From assembly GCF_002575655.3 (NCBI RefSeq), contig NC_053036.3, positions 156,092,627 to 156,156,626 on the forward strand: a stretch of DNA of 64,000 bases. The letters are read 5' to 3'. Each line of letters begins with the position of its first letter. Within the stretch, counting starts at the first letter, position 1. Origin of the DNA: Aegilops tauschii subsp. strangulata. Lineage: Eukaryota; Streptophyta; Magnoliopsida; Poales; Poaceae. The position numbers were made by a program, and so were the translations under genes. Below, one piece after another: positions 25,918 to 37,450 of this stretch. Below the pieces are notes generated by a model that saw nothing but the letters and a program-made list of their open reading frames with translations, ran no database searches and was not told the origin of the DNA.

Positions 25918-26545
25918 TTCCTTTCAAATGGATAGACAAAAGGTGGACAGAGGGCTTCAATGCCACATACATGGCTACTGCTGGATGTTTATTGGCGGTC
26001 TTCAGGACCAGAAATGCTAATTTTGTAGATTAGGTAAGTGTATTCTTCTTTCTGCTGTTGCATGTGCACAGTGCACATGTGAATTCTGCCTGCATTCAAC
26101 TTCATAAATTAATTGAGCATTCTAATAAGGGGGCTTGTTTAACTTTTGTAGGAAGCAAACATAAGGACTCGACTCACAATGAACCATGAAGCCCGCGATC
26201 CGCGTCAACTGAATGTTTTACTTCTCATTTTGTACAACTGATGTCTCATACTTGCAGTCTTTTAGTTGTCCTTTGCTGAACTTGATGTATGGTGTATTGG
26301 TGGTTATGTTTAGAACAGAATGAAGTGTATGTACGTGACCATTAGTTAATGGAATAAAAAATGTTTGGTGCACCTGATGTATGATGTCTTCGTGATTATG
26401 CTTAGAACACATGAACTATATGTATGTGACAATCAGTACCGTATGTTAGTTAAAGTTGTGATTGGATAAATAAAATGTAAATGATTTTTTGGTCGCAAAA
26501 GAAAACACCGTCTGATTGTTGGTCGGCAAAACAAATCATGCCTGA
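25918..26545. other. 3' portion of the larger CACTA element, possible last exon and untranslated tail
   Basis: Resumes after the nested small CACTA. A short frame (about 25927-26031, reading WIDKRWTEGFNATYMATAG) ends in TAG and is followed by GTAAGT, so it could be an old exon. The AT-rich remainder contains a near-repeat of TTGATGTATGGTGTATTGGTG. I recognise no product. Confidence 0.35.
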
Positions 26546-26867
26546 CAATCGGTTGGGAAAGGCTAAAACTAGGCCCAACAGAATGTTGGTCGGGAAAGAA
26601 TTCCCATCCGATAGTTGGTCGGGAAAGGCCCACGGCTACCCCAACGGACTGTTGGTCGGGAAAGGCCCATGGCAAGCCCAACAGATTGTCGGTCGGGAAA
26701 GGTGCACCATAGCCGTCAAGCAGTCGGTCGGGAAAGGGTTTTCCCGTCTGGACTTTCCCCAACAGACACGATCGGTCGGCAATAGTCTTTCCCGACCGAC
26801 TGTTTGTTGACGGAAGTTGTTTTCCCGACCAACTTGGTTGTTGGGAATCTAGTGTTGTGGTGTAGTG
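26546..26867. mobile_element. Right terminus of the larger CACTA element with subterminal repeats
   Basis: GGTCGGGAAAG and close variants recur about every 35-60 bp from about 26520 to 26800, then in the opposite orientation (CTTTCCCGACC) near the end. The terminus, reverse-complemented, reads CACTACACCACAACACTAG and ends at 26867. No left partner is visible, because copia sequence borders the region at 21948. The other half of this element should lie left of the window if copia and element A inserted into it. Confidence 0.75.
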
Positions 26868-26889
26868 ACATCGCATATGTGACATTTTT

Positions 26890-28520
26890 TGATTGACCCC
26901 ACCCCCCCCCCCCCAAAACTCTCACGAACCCACACACTATATCTCTCTACGTTTGTATCTCTCTCACACAACCCCATGTAGGTGGTGTACGTATACAAGA
27001 AGAGAATAGGTGCACCGTGCACGTACTCACACTTCATGCCCAACCACACCCGCGTGGGTACACGGTGGAGCTCATTTCTGTACGAAATGGCAGCCCACGT
27101 GCTAATTTGAACGCGTGTAGCGGTTGTTTACCTACGGAGGTCGTGTACCACGCGTGCACGAAACAAAGTTCAACTTGATGCGTTGGCGCATTATTTTTAA
27201 ATAAAGTTATATCGCTCAATGACACGTACACAGAATATAAAATGATTTTTATGGAGAAAACGGTAGTCTGCTCCACTATATACAATGGAGCCTGCCTGCC
27301 TGGTTTGTCTCTCTTCAGAGTGTCTCACACAAGGCTGCGGTGGCCTCTTTCTCTCTCATCGTTGGTCACTGATCCGGCCGCATCCCGTCCGCCGGCGGAA
27401 AGGGAGGACGTGCATCGTTTCTCCGTTCGACGGCGCCGAGGCAGTAGGTCCCGATCTGTACTACAAGCCGTTCTCTCTGACCAAGCTCCGGCGTGGTAGG
27501 GCCTACGCCACCTGCTCGCTGCCGCAGTATGGGTAGATTCCGCCCGCCGCCGCTCACCTAGTTACATCCCGACGACCTCCAGGTATCCCCTCCGGCCTTG
27601 CTCCACTTCCCGTCTTCCCACATCGCTTCATGTGGATCTTCCATAGTTCGTTGCCCAAAATGTAGCTCGTCCGGCGTACTTTCCATATTGCAATCTCGTC
27701 CTCACACCGTTTTTGACAAACACAACCGTGTTGTTATCTTCCCTTAGGACAAGGAATATGCTTCTTTTTTGTCGTCGCATGTGTCATCAACTATTATTGG
27801 CCAGTAATTGTTTCCTTTCTACCTCTTTTTTGCAAACAGGGCTATCCATTTCACCTCGTTGCTATTGCGACCTTTTGGTGAACTGCAGAAATGATTTTTT
27901 TCTTAAGAGTGTTTTGTGCAGTTCTACCAAAATGTCACACGGGCAACGTCTCTACATTTCAGTGCGACTGCACAAAGGGAGATTGGTTTTGCTCTATCCT
28001 CCTCATCCAACTCCGAGCCTAATCTTCTCCAACTAGTTAGTCTTAAGAGAGACTGCAAAGGTGACCGGCTTCTATTTTTGTGTTTATTGTTTCATCAGCA
28101 GTCCTCTATTATCGTAATCACACTTAATATCTTTGGAACAGGGACGCTCAGCTCTATTTTAGTGGAACTGCACAAAATGATCGGAATGTTGCATGCTCCA
28201 GAAGCTACTTTTTTTCCCAACATGCCTTGTTGATTTAGACAGAGCTGGGGGACGTTGCTGCAATGAAAGCATGGATCAATTTTAATTTAACACCTTCTCA
28301 CAACTTTGTCTTCAGTTGTGATGTAAATATTAGCTCTGATTAGCAAGGAAGATAGTTTTTTATTGTTTCCGAAAGAGCATCAATGGCAAGACACACGAAA
28401 CAAAAGCTGAAAGCTCACACCATTGTACAATTTCATATCGCTGGAAAATTATTTGTATAGTACATCAATTATGTAAACAAATGTTGGAAGCTTGATAGCA
28501 TTGCCAGAAGCCTCTTCGGC
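26890..28520 (+). other. Paralogous block 1: promoter, leader and exon-like segments of an unrecognised gene family
   Basis: The upstream part (about 26930-27200) is closely similar to 46716-46985. A TATATA box at 27277-27282 is followed by a leader shared with blocks at 31.5, 47.7 and 50.4 kb. Possible exons are 27285-27575 (84 codons from ATG, CYS-rich start), 27840-28060 after acceptor GCAAACAG and before GTGACC, and 28142-28238 after acceptor GGAACAG. The last reads DAQLYFSGTAQNDRNV before a stop. The FSGTAQ-like phrase recurs in the other blocks. I do not recognise the protein. The short, poorly joined frames suggest a degraded or non-coding transcript. Confidence 0.45.
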
Positions 28521-28552
28521 ATCCGGGTCCATGTGCCATGCACAAAATTATA

Positions 28553-28853
28553 CTCCTTCGTTCCTAAATGTTTATCTTTTTACAAATTTCAAATGGGCAT
28601 ATTTTAGAGTGTAGATTCACTCATTTTGCTTCGTATGTGTACTCCCTTCGTTCCTAAATATTTGTCTTTCTAGAGATTTCAACAAGTGACTACATACGGA
28701 GCAAAATGAGTGAATCTACACTCTAAAATATGTCTATATACATCCGTATGTAGTAGTCCATTTGAATCTCTAAAAAGACAAATATTTGAGTAGTCACTCG
28801 TTGAAATCTGTAGAAAGACAAATACTCCGGAGTATATTTAAGAACCGAGGGGG
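28553..28853. mobile_element. Stowaway-type MITE, complex or nested copy
   Basis: CTCCTTCGTTCCTAAATG starts at 28553 after TA. A second CTCCCTTCGTTCC starts at 28642 after TA, and the right end ACCGAGGGGG at 28853 is followed by TA. Internal segments appear in both orientations (GAGTGTAGATTCACTCATTT and its complement), giving a long hairpin. The first 86 bp look like half of another copy. Stowaway elements use Tc1/mariner transposase and duplicate TA. Confidence 0.8.
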
Positions 28854-29626
28854 TAGTGCACAGCCGCGTGGGAGACTCAGACCAGTCATTGCGCCACATT
28901 AATAGTGAGTAATGAGCAGTCAAATCATAAGCCCCACCTTTCCCACTGTAAGTTGCTCGGAAGAAGCAGCCATCAATACGCTCTTCTTTGAATCCGCTCA
29001 TACTACATGCGTCAATGTTTATAGAGCGCGCTTCAGAAAAAGAGAAAATCTCTGGGACCAAGGCGATTAGCGATCGGCCTGAAAAATAGCATTGGTAGTT
29101 ATAGCACGACGTCTGTTACTACTAGAGGAAATAATGCGTACACACATGCATGCAATGCTTCCACCCCGGGTACACAAATGCATGCACTTACTCCACTCCG
29201 TAGTACTACATCGAGAGAAAATTGCGGTTACCACGCCCTAATTAATTGAGCATTAAACCAAACGCGTCTAAAGTCTCTCTGGTGGTGGAAATGCATCGAG
29301 AGAAATGCATCATAATGAAGCGCGCCCTGTAAACTGTGACGGAGGGAGGAGTAGTATGAAGGTGCAAAACCAAGTACGCGTTAGGCCAGTCAGTCAACGC
29401 ACCTCCTCTTGGCATATCATTGACATGTGGGACCGGAGTGTGAGCAAACGATCACAATTGACGGCAAAATAGCCAACCCGCCGTTCCTTGAGAGAGACGA
29501 GGAGCGAGAACACACAGACGGGCTCGCACGGAGGCCAAGATATATTCGAGCATGGTTGATCGATATCATCATTACATGTTGGGCTGCCGTTTTCCGCCCT
29601 TCTCCGGAATAAATGTGTACTTTATC

Positions 29627-29963
29627 AGAGATTAAAAAAATAAGAGTACAGAGGCTCCACCATGTGGTTCTAGTAGTAGTACTACTCGTACTACTAAACC
29701 TTGCGCTTGGCTCTTCGCCTCTTCGTGAAGTCGAACAATGATGGTACTCCGCATGTTCGGTACTATAGTGTATGCCTCTGGCAATCTGACACCGAATGAA
29801 CTGATGCATGTCCACCGCCTGGGCGAGGGTACGTTGGATTAGTCAAAAGGCGTAAGTGAGCTTCACCTTGTCCTGCAAGCTTCTCCTCGTTCTGCGAGTT
29901 GACGGGACACACCAACAAGTAGTGCTAGTCCATACTCCCTCCTTTCCGGTTAATATGGCTTAA
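29627..29963 (+). repeat. Local tandem duplication, first copy
   Basis: Contains ACCTTGCGCTTGGCTCTTCG, then CTGGCAATCTGACACCGAAT and TGGCTTAATTT, all of which recur in order at 30338-31075. A third copy lies inverted at about 47440-47600. The first copy is interrupted at 29964 by a LINE 3' end. Translated frames across it (such as MDMHQFIRCQIARG on the minus strand) recur in all three copies, but I do not recognise them. Confidence 0.75.
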
Positions 29964-30337
29964 TTTTTTTTGCGGGTAAATGAGAGAGCTTTATTCATAT
30001 ATAAGCATTCTTAGGACGATCAGCCAAGACACTGGTCGCTAGGAAGCGAGGTACCCCGCAAAAAAAGAAGTAGGAAGCGAGGTGTTTCAGCAAGCCAACT
30101 CTCGGCCACATTCAAAGTGCAGCAAGCACGGTTCGCACAAAGATGCGCCGCAAGGTTTGCTGACCCGTTTACATGCTGAATAACAAAAAAAAGGAAATAT
30201 TATCGAGCGCTCCTATTTGTAACAGGATATGAGCCAGAATTAAGCGAGAATTGTGGCGAGTGTTCCATGCAATCAACTTCCATTATCACATGCGAGAACC
30301 CTCGAAGAGAACCAAATGTGTTGAAGATTGCTTTATC
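29964..30337 (-). mobile_element. LINE 3' end, 5'-truncated, with RNase H remnant
   Basis: A run of T at 29964-29971 is the poly(A) tail of a minus-strand insertion, preceded on that strand by AATAAAGCTCTCTCATTTAC, a common plant LINE 3' end. Upstream on the minus strand, broken frames read SHVIMEVDCMEH and HVNGSANLAAHLCANRACC, which match the catalytic Asp region and the C-terminal His region of the RNase H domain of plant LINEs. The insertion lies exactly where the duplicated copy (31070-31075) reads straight through. It is a short, dead copy. Confidence 0.75.
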
Positions 30338-31095
30338 ACATTTTAAAAATATAATAAGAGTGCAGACCCTCCTCCATCCGGTTCCTAGTACAAGTATAGT
30401 ACATACCTCTATAGACTATACTCCCTCCATCCATTTTTACAGGGCCTAATTTTCGAATCTCTCGTACCAAGGCACTCCTTGAAACCTAGAGAAATTTTTG
30501 GGACTCACCATCATTTAAACGTCTATTAATTGCGGTAATCTCTTCCTCTCTCTTCTTTTAATTTTCCTCTTATAGCCGTGCTTAAGCATTGGCTTGCATG
30601 CCAAAAGAAAACGGCTTCCATGCATGCATGCCATTAAGTGCCTCTGTTGTCAACGCCCAGGCACTCCTTACCAGAGAGTATTAAAGGCTATATGCATTGG
30701 TTACCTAATTTGGCCTTGTATATATGGAAAAATGTAAATTGGTGTTAGGCCTTATAAAGATGGATAGAGGGAGTAGTAGTAGTAGTACTAGTACTAGTAA
30801 ACTTTGCGCTTGGCTGTTCGCCTCTTCGGGAAGTGTAACAATAATAGTACTAGTATAGTGTATGCTTCTGGCAATCTGACACTGAATTAACTGTTGCACG
30901 TCCACCGCCTGAGCGAAGGAGAGCTTGCATTAGTCAAAAGTTTCTCCTTGTCCTACGAGCCACCGCGCGCAAGCTTCTCCCGTCCTGCAAGCTTCTCCTC
31001 GTTCGGCAAGTTGACGGGACACAACAAAGTAATGCTAGTCCATACTGCCTCATCTCCGGTTAATATAGCTTAATTTCAAACGAGATAAATACACT
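30338..31095 (+). repeat. Local tandem duplication, second copy (contains a MITE)
   Basis: Follows the first copy directly after the LINE. Shared landmarks are AATAAGAGTGCAGA, ACTTTGCGCTTGGCTGTTCG, CTGGCAATCTGACACTGAAT and CCGGTTAATATAGCTTAATT. It differs by carrying the MITE at 30421-30773 and lacking the LINE. Confidence 0.75.
30421..30773. mobile_element. Stowaway-type MITE (353 bp)
   Basis: The left end is CTCCCTCCATCCATTTTTAC. The right end, reverse-complemented, is CTCCCTCTATCCATCTTTAT. TA lies on both sides (30419-30420 and 30774-30775). No protein is encoded. Absent from the paralogous first copy at the equivalent position. Confidence 0.88.
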
Positions 31096-31169
31096 GTCTG
31101 TCACTTTATATTTGTAAAAATACGGTCAGTGGACTTCATAATATGCTCATTGCGCTCAATATATACATT

Positions 31170-31617
31170 TTCCGGTGTTTATACGGACACTAGCTCACCC
31201 TGGCTGAACATGTGTGTGCATGCACGTGTAGGTTGAGCACTTGAGCATGACCGTGTGTGTTCCGTCGTGTGCTCAGACATGCATGCATTAGGGCGTTGCG
31301 CGCGCTTTTTGCGTCCATGTGTACGTGTGACTGTTGCATACACGTAGGGGGAGTACGTGTAGGGGCCACTATAAGGAGCAGTCAAATCACACAGTAAGTT
31401 AGTCAGAAGAAGCAACCATCATTTCACTCTTCAATGACACCTACGCAATATAAAATGGTTGATATGGAGAGAAAAAGAAAACCACTATATATACACTAGC
31501 AGGAGCCGAAGCTACAAGCCTGCTTGCTTGGGTTGCTCTCTTCACAAGCATAGAACGACGGTGCCACACCGCTGGTCACATATCCGGCCTGATCCCGCAG
31601 CTGGGGGAAGGGAACAA
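31170..31617 (+). other. Paralogous block 2: promoter and leader, cut by a CACTA insertion
   Basis: AATGACACCTACGCAATATA, TATATATA at 31486-31493, and the leader CCTGCTTGCTTGGGTTGCTC match blocks at 27.2, 47.65 and 50.3 kb. Similarity stops at 31617, where CACTACAAAAAAATACACTT begins. The rest of this copy is not seen on the far side of the transposon. Confidence 0.6.
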
Positions 31618-31814
31618 CACTACAAAAAAATACACTTCTGTGATGATACGTGTTTGTCACAGTAGGTCACGTTTTCTGTCATGCATGTACATCCATGACA
31701 AATTTATGACAGAATCAAGATAGTCATACCTGTGCTATCGTAGAAGTGTTCCATGACATTACCAAAATTATCATCACGGAAGTGTCCACTTCCATGACGA
31801 TAAATCGCGCGTCA

Positions 31815-31819
31815 TAGAA
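31815..31819. repeat. Target-site duplication of the 31820 solo LTR, left copy (TAGAA)
   Basis: TAGAA lies directly before TGTCACGCCC and again at 36739-36743, directly after GGCGTTACA. Confidence 0.88.
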
Positions 31820-34800
31820 TGTCACGCCCAATATGCGACCCTATCCGAGAGGAACACGAAGGTCCCACCAAGGATAGACCTGCATATTGAAACACTTTTG
31901 CAAAGTGGATATCATTACATCAACATTACATAATAGATGGGGATACATACAAAAGGCACAAACGCCCCAAGAATACACCAATACATCATACATAAGATCA
32001 ACATCCGACTACAGATGAAACACAAACAGAAACTCAAATGACATCCAGCCTGCTAGCCCAGGCTGCCGACCTGGAACCTATCCCCTGATCGAAGAAGAAG
32101 CAGAAGAAGAAGTTCAAAACAAGTAACATCGCTCTCGCGTCATGATCATCGCATAACCTGTACCTGCAACTGGTGTTGTAGTAATCTGTGAGCCATGAGG
32201 ACTCAGCAATCCCATTACCATGGGTATCAAGACTAGCAAAGCTTAAAGGGTAAGGAAGGGGTAAAGTGGTGAGGTTGCAGCAGCGACTAAGCAAGATATG
32301 GTGGCTAACGTACGCAAATAAGAGCGAGAAAAGCAATGGAACGGTCGTGAAACTAGCAATGATCAAGAAGTGATCCTGAACTCCTACTTACGGCAAACAT
32401 AACCCAAAAACCGTGTTCACTTCCCGGACTCCGCCGAGAAGAGACCATCATGGCTACACACGCGGTTGATGCGTTTTATTTAAGTCGAGTGTCAAGTTCT
32501 CTACAACCGGACATTAACAAATTCCCATCTGCCACATAACCGTGGGCACGGCTTTCGAAAGATAATACCCTCCAGGGGTGTCCCAACTTAGCCCATTATA
32601 AGCTCTCACGGTCAACGAAGGATATTCCTTCTCCCGGGAAGACCCGATCAGTCTCGGAATCCCGGTTTACAATACATTTCGACTATGGTAAAGCAAGACC
32701 AGCAAAGCCGCCCGATGTGCCGACAATCCCGATAGGAGCTGCACATATCTCGTTCTCAGGGCAACACCGGATGAGACTAGCTACGAGTAAAACCAGACAT
32801 CGAGTTTCCGATAGGTAGCTCGGTTCGGACCAACACTTAGAGAAGCACTGGCCCGGGGGGGGGTTAAAATAAAGATGACCCTCGAGATGCGCGACTCCCA
32901 AGGGAAAAAGGCTAGGTGAGGCAAATGCGAAACCAAGGTTGGGCCTTGCTGGAAGAGTTTTATTCAAAGCGAACTGTCAAGGGGGTCCCATAAATCACCC
33001 AACCGCGTAAGGAACGCAAAATCAAGGAACATAACACCAGTATGACGGAAACTAGGGCGGCAAGAGTGGAACAAAACACCAGGCATAAGGCCGAGCCTTC
33101 CACCCTTTACCAAGTATAGAGATGCATTAATTAAATAAGAGATATTGTGATATCCCAACATAAACATAATCCAACATGGAGCAATCTTCATCTTCACCTG
33201 TAACTAGCAACGCTATAAGAGTGGCTGAGCAAAGCGGTAACATAGCCAAACAACGGTGTGCTAGGAAGGGTGACAAAGGTTAGAGGTCCATGGCAATTTG
33301 GGAGGCTTGATAAGCAAGTGGTAGGTAACGCAGCATAGCGATAGAACGAAGCAACTAGCATAGCAATGATAGTAGTGAGATCCAAGGTGACGGTCATCTT
33401 GCCTGAAATCCCGCTAGGAAGAAGATCGAGTCCATGAAGAAGATGAAGCCACGAAGACGAACGAATCCTCACGATCGCAACGAAATAGGAACTAACGAGA
33501 AGGAGCACAACCGGAAAAGAAGCAAACAACACGGTAAACACTCAACACATAAACAAGACATGATGCTCAACCAAGCCGGATGTATGACAAAGCTACAAGA
33601 AGCTACTCATGGCAAGAGATGATGCATACAAGAGCAACACATCAAAACAAGTTTAAATGAGGCCGGAAACAACATAGGACAATTCCGGTAAGTCCTCATA
33701 TGCAAATTTCAAAAAATTTCCAGATCTGAATAAGCCTTATGTTCAAGAGGAATCAACTGACTTCTCCCTTCTTCATTGATCCGGGGGATTGGATGCTTTA
33801 TCAGAGATCGATTTTGACTTGGGCTTGAACAAAGCCATTCTTCGCCTTTCTTCGCTAGTTCGCTTAAGTACATAGGTTATGGCAGAACATGAATGAATTC
33901 AGGTACATCACATCAGAGTTGTTAAACATCAAGTTAAGATGCACCAAGATGATCTACACGAAATTCTAGTCAAGTTACATATAAAGTTCATTTAGTTCGG
34001 AGCTACGGCCTAGAAGATATGAGCAAAACAAGTTAAACATGGCATGGATGCAAAATGCATTCAAACATCAAGCAAACACACTCAAGACAAGGATGCAACA
34101 AGATAATATGAAACTACATGCAATTCTAAGCAAGTTTCATATAGAGCATGCTCAAAACGGAGCAACGGTGCAACACATACACTCCAAACAAGATATAACA
34201 ACAATCTGTCCAAGACAGCAACTAGGCATCTTGCAAGCATCAAAACCATATGCTACAGCACCCCAACATGAAAACAAAAGGCATGGACGTAATTTACAGG
34301 TAAAGCATGACAAAATATAAACACTGAGCTATCTCCATAAATCAATAGAACATGCTCAAAAGGATATGGAAACATTGCAAATAATAACAGTTTCACAGAC
34401 TTAGCAGAAATCACTGGACATGGCGGAAATAACATCAGGTTGCAAAGTTTAGAGCTATCAAACAAGATGATACAGGAAAAGATCATAGCAATCAAAGGCA
34501 TGACATGAATCTACTAATTGCGTATAACAAAAGTCCCTTAATGATTACGAGCCAAAAAGGCACAGAAGATATGATGGCACCCATGTAAACATAGCAAGTT
34601 TCATAAACAGATTCAGACTTGGTGAAAATAACAGTTCATGGTAGAAACAACGATAAGTAGGCATGTTAGTGAGCTTGAACCACTCACCACGGAGAAATAC
34701 ATGGCATGAAAAGGTGATCAACATCCATATGTCATACATATGAAGCTAAGAATGGCAATAGAATGGTCATAGGGTGCATGGATCACTAGCAAAACACATG

Positions 34801-36738
34801 TCAAAACTGAACTTCACATTAACAGGCTGACAGCAGCATTATTTTGCAAGTTGAGAGCAAGCTAACAGCAAGCTGCAGTAGGCTATCAATGCGAACAATG
34901 GTATGGATGGATAGAGAATAACATGTATAACATAACATAGTTAGTGAACGTCTCCAGATTATGCATAGAACTCATGTTGACAGCAGGTTTACATGGCATC
35001 ACAATGTTACAGCTACAGACTTAGCAGAAATGACTAAGTCACAGAAATCAGCAACATCATGGAGGCTACTTTGCATGCTTGTTTCAATCAACACATGGAA
35101 TATCATAAAGAGTGGATTGCACCACAACAAACATAGCATCTTGTAGCACATAAAACATGTAGACATCACGCTCAAAAGAAAATCACACAAAAAGATATAA
35201 AAATGACAAATAAGCAAGATCTGTTAAACTACAGCAGACAACATCACATAGCAGTCTTGCAATGATGATTTGGGCATCAACATGGACTCCAAAAAGAATG
35301 GGACAATGGAACAAAATGGAGCGCATCTCACAATTAACATTTGGACATATTATGCACGCAAAACGAAGCTATGTGCAAGAAGTGATAGCAGGTCAAAGAT
35401 GCACACATATCATGAGTTTTCAGGGACTTGGACGAAAAATCACCTCGCGGGAAAAGTCAACGCGGGATCGAGCGGAGCGGGACGGCGGGATCTAGGGCGC
35501 GGGGAGGCCGTTTGGATCGGGGGAGTGGTGGATCTCATCCCACTCCCCAGATCTAGCGACGAGGCGGCGGTTCCGGCGATGGTCCGGCGAGGGCGCGGAA
35601 GCCGAGGCAGTGGCTCCGGCGGGATCTGGCCAGGGGACGGGCGCGGACGTCGAGGAGGGGCGGCACTGGAGTTGGGTGGCGGAACTCGCCGGCGTGGGGC
35701 GGTGGCGACCTCCGGTCGCGGTGGCGCATGGCGGCCGGGCGGAGGGAGCCGGGCAGCGCTCGGGGCGGCACGGCACGGCCGGGACGACGCGCGGGGGCGG
35801 GCGACCGGCGGCGGGGTCGAAGGGGCGCCGGGCGGTGCGCGGCGGCGGGAACCGGCGGGGCGAGGAGGCGCGGAGGCGGCGGCCAGGGGGTCGCCGGCGG
35901 GCGACTCCGGCGAGCCGGACGAGGAGGCGGCTGAACAAGGACTCCGGCGGGCGCGGGCGCTGTCCGGCGAGGCGGGCACGGGGACGGGGCCCGATGGGCT
36001 CGGCGGGCTTGCCCCGGGCCTGGGCGGGCCGCGGCGGCGCTGGAGGAGAGAGAGGAGGCGCGGGGCTGACGTGGCGCGATGCCACTGGCCGGGAGCCGCG
36101 GCGGGGTGACGTGGCCACACTGGATTGGCCAGAGCGAGGTGGCCGGTGGACGCGTCAGGCCGGAGCGGACGTGTCCGGCGGCGCGGAGGAGCGGGGCTAG
36201 TGTTTGGACCCGAAATTTCGGAGGGGGAGGTCTATTTATAGATAGAGGGAGCTAGGAGAGTCCAAATGAGGTGCGGTTTTCGGCCACGCGATCGTGATCG
36301 AACGGCGGAGAGCATGGAGGGGGTTTTGCTGGGATAGTGGGCTGATTTAGAGGGGTGTTGGGCTGCAAGACAAAAGGGGCTTTCAGTTAGCTCGGTTAAC
36401 CGTTGGGGCGTCAAACGACCTTCAAATGGAACGAAATTTGACGGGCGGTCTACCGGTGATATACCAAGGCCACTCGGCAAATCTCGGCCCATTCCGAGAA
36501 CGTTTTTCTCCCGCTCACGAAACAAGGTCTGAGAGGGGCGACGGGCGCGTGCGAGTGTGGTCTGGGCTCAGAACGGACAATGGAGAGAACCGGGAGGACC
36601 CGAACGGATGCAAGTTTTGAAAAGCATGCAGATGAAATGTAGATGATGACATGGCAAAATGCAACACGCAAGCAAACGACATGGCAACAACAACGAATAA
36701 CTGGCAGACACCTGGCGCATCGAATCCGGGGCGTTACA
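31820..36738 (-). repeat. Solo LTR (4.9 kb) of a family related to elements A and B
   Basis: The termini are TGTCACGCCC and GGGGCGTTACA, with TAGAA on both sides. Between about 32170 and 33680 it aligns with the LTRs of A and B (for example GTGTTCACTTCCCGGACTCC near 32416). The left 350 bp and everything right of about 33700 differ strongly. An inverted repeat at 31829-31889 occupies the same place as the hairpin of A and B. The promoter side carries a minus-strand TATA-like CTATAAATAGA near 36231-36241, with a very GC-rich leader (35440-36200). A solo LTR forms by recombination between the two LTRs of an inserted element. Confidence 0.9.
31829..31889. repeat. Inverted repeat at the U5 end of the solo LTR
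   Basis: The arm CAATATGCGACCCTATCC (31829-31846) pairs with GGATAGACCTGCATATTG (31872-31889) at 14 of 18 positions, with a 4-nt internal bulge. The base sequence differs from the arms in A and B, but the position and stem length are the same. Confidence 0.7.
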
Positions 36739-36739
36739 T

Positions 36740-37450
36740 AGAAGTGCTTTCGTCAAGGGTGACCGACATGTGGCATCCACCGTAACGGAACACTGTTAAG
36801 CTATCGGTCCGGTTTTGGATCCGATAACCCGTTAACAGCCCCGACCAATGGGGATTTTCCACGTGTAAAATCATCATTGGCTGGAGGAAACATGTGTCAG
36901 CTCACTGTTGGGACAGACGTCATCCACTCATTGGACCCAAAGCGCCTATGATACGTCGACACGTGGCACGGCCCAACAGAGGCCCCTTCCTGTGAAAAGG
37001 CTGACCCGTTTGACTTGGTCAAAAGGTGGCGGGCCGGCCCACGGCAAGCCTGTTAACGGCCTGTTCGCATATAGCCCATTTACAGCCCACTAACCCGGGG
37101 CTCGTTTATGGCCTATCCAAATTAGGCCCAGTAGCGTCATCTGGCCCGTCCAATATAATTCCAGCCCGTTTTAACTTCTGGCCCATGTATGACCCATGAC
37201 GTCTTTTGGCCCATATGAGGCCCTTAGTAACCCTCGGCCCATTAACGGCCCGTGGTAAAACTGGCCCGTAATGAACAGTGTATCACTTTATACCCATTAA
37301 CGGCCCATTATTCCGTTGGCCCGTTTCCAGCCCATGTTATCTTTCGGCCTTCTTAGGGCCCATTTATTCTTGGGCTCATTTCCAGCATTCGTTTACTTTT
37401 GGCCCGTTACTGTCATTTTCAGCTTGTGGGCCAAATACCATAACGGGCCG
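36740..37450. repeat. GGCCCA/GGCCCG-rich subterminal region of the CACTA element
   Basis: From about 36960 to 37450, GGCCCA, GGCCCG and their variants occur roughly 20 times, mostly as CGGCCCATTA- or TGGCCCGTT-like units 15-30 bp apart. There is no open frame of interest. It occupies the place where CACTA elements carry short repeats bound by their own proteins. GGCCCA/TGGGCC is also the plant site II motif recognised by TCP factors, so a host-factor role is possible but inferred. Confidence 0.6.

Noticed and set aside
31622..31820. Short inverted and direct TCATGACA-like motifs as a possible CRISPR-like array
   Set aside because: Spacing is irregular, the genome is plant, and the motifs fit CACTA subterminal repeats.
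35440..36200. Long Pro/Arg- and Gly/Arg-rich frames of 190-280 codons on both strands
   Set aside because: Open on several frames at once in a very GC-rich LTR leader, low complexity, no domain. Absence of stops is explained by composition.
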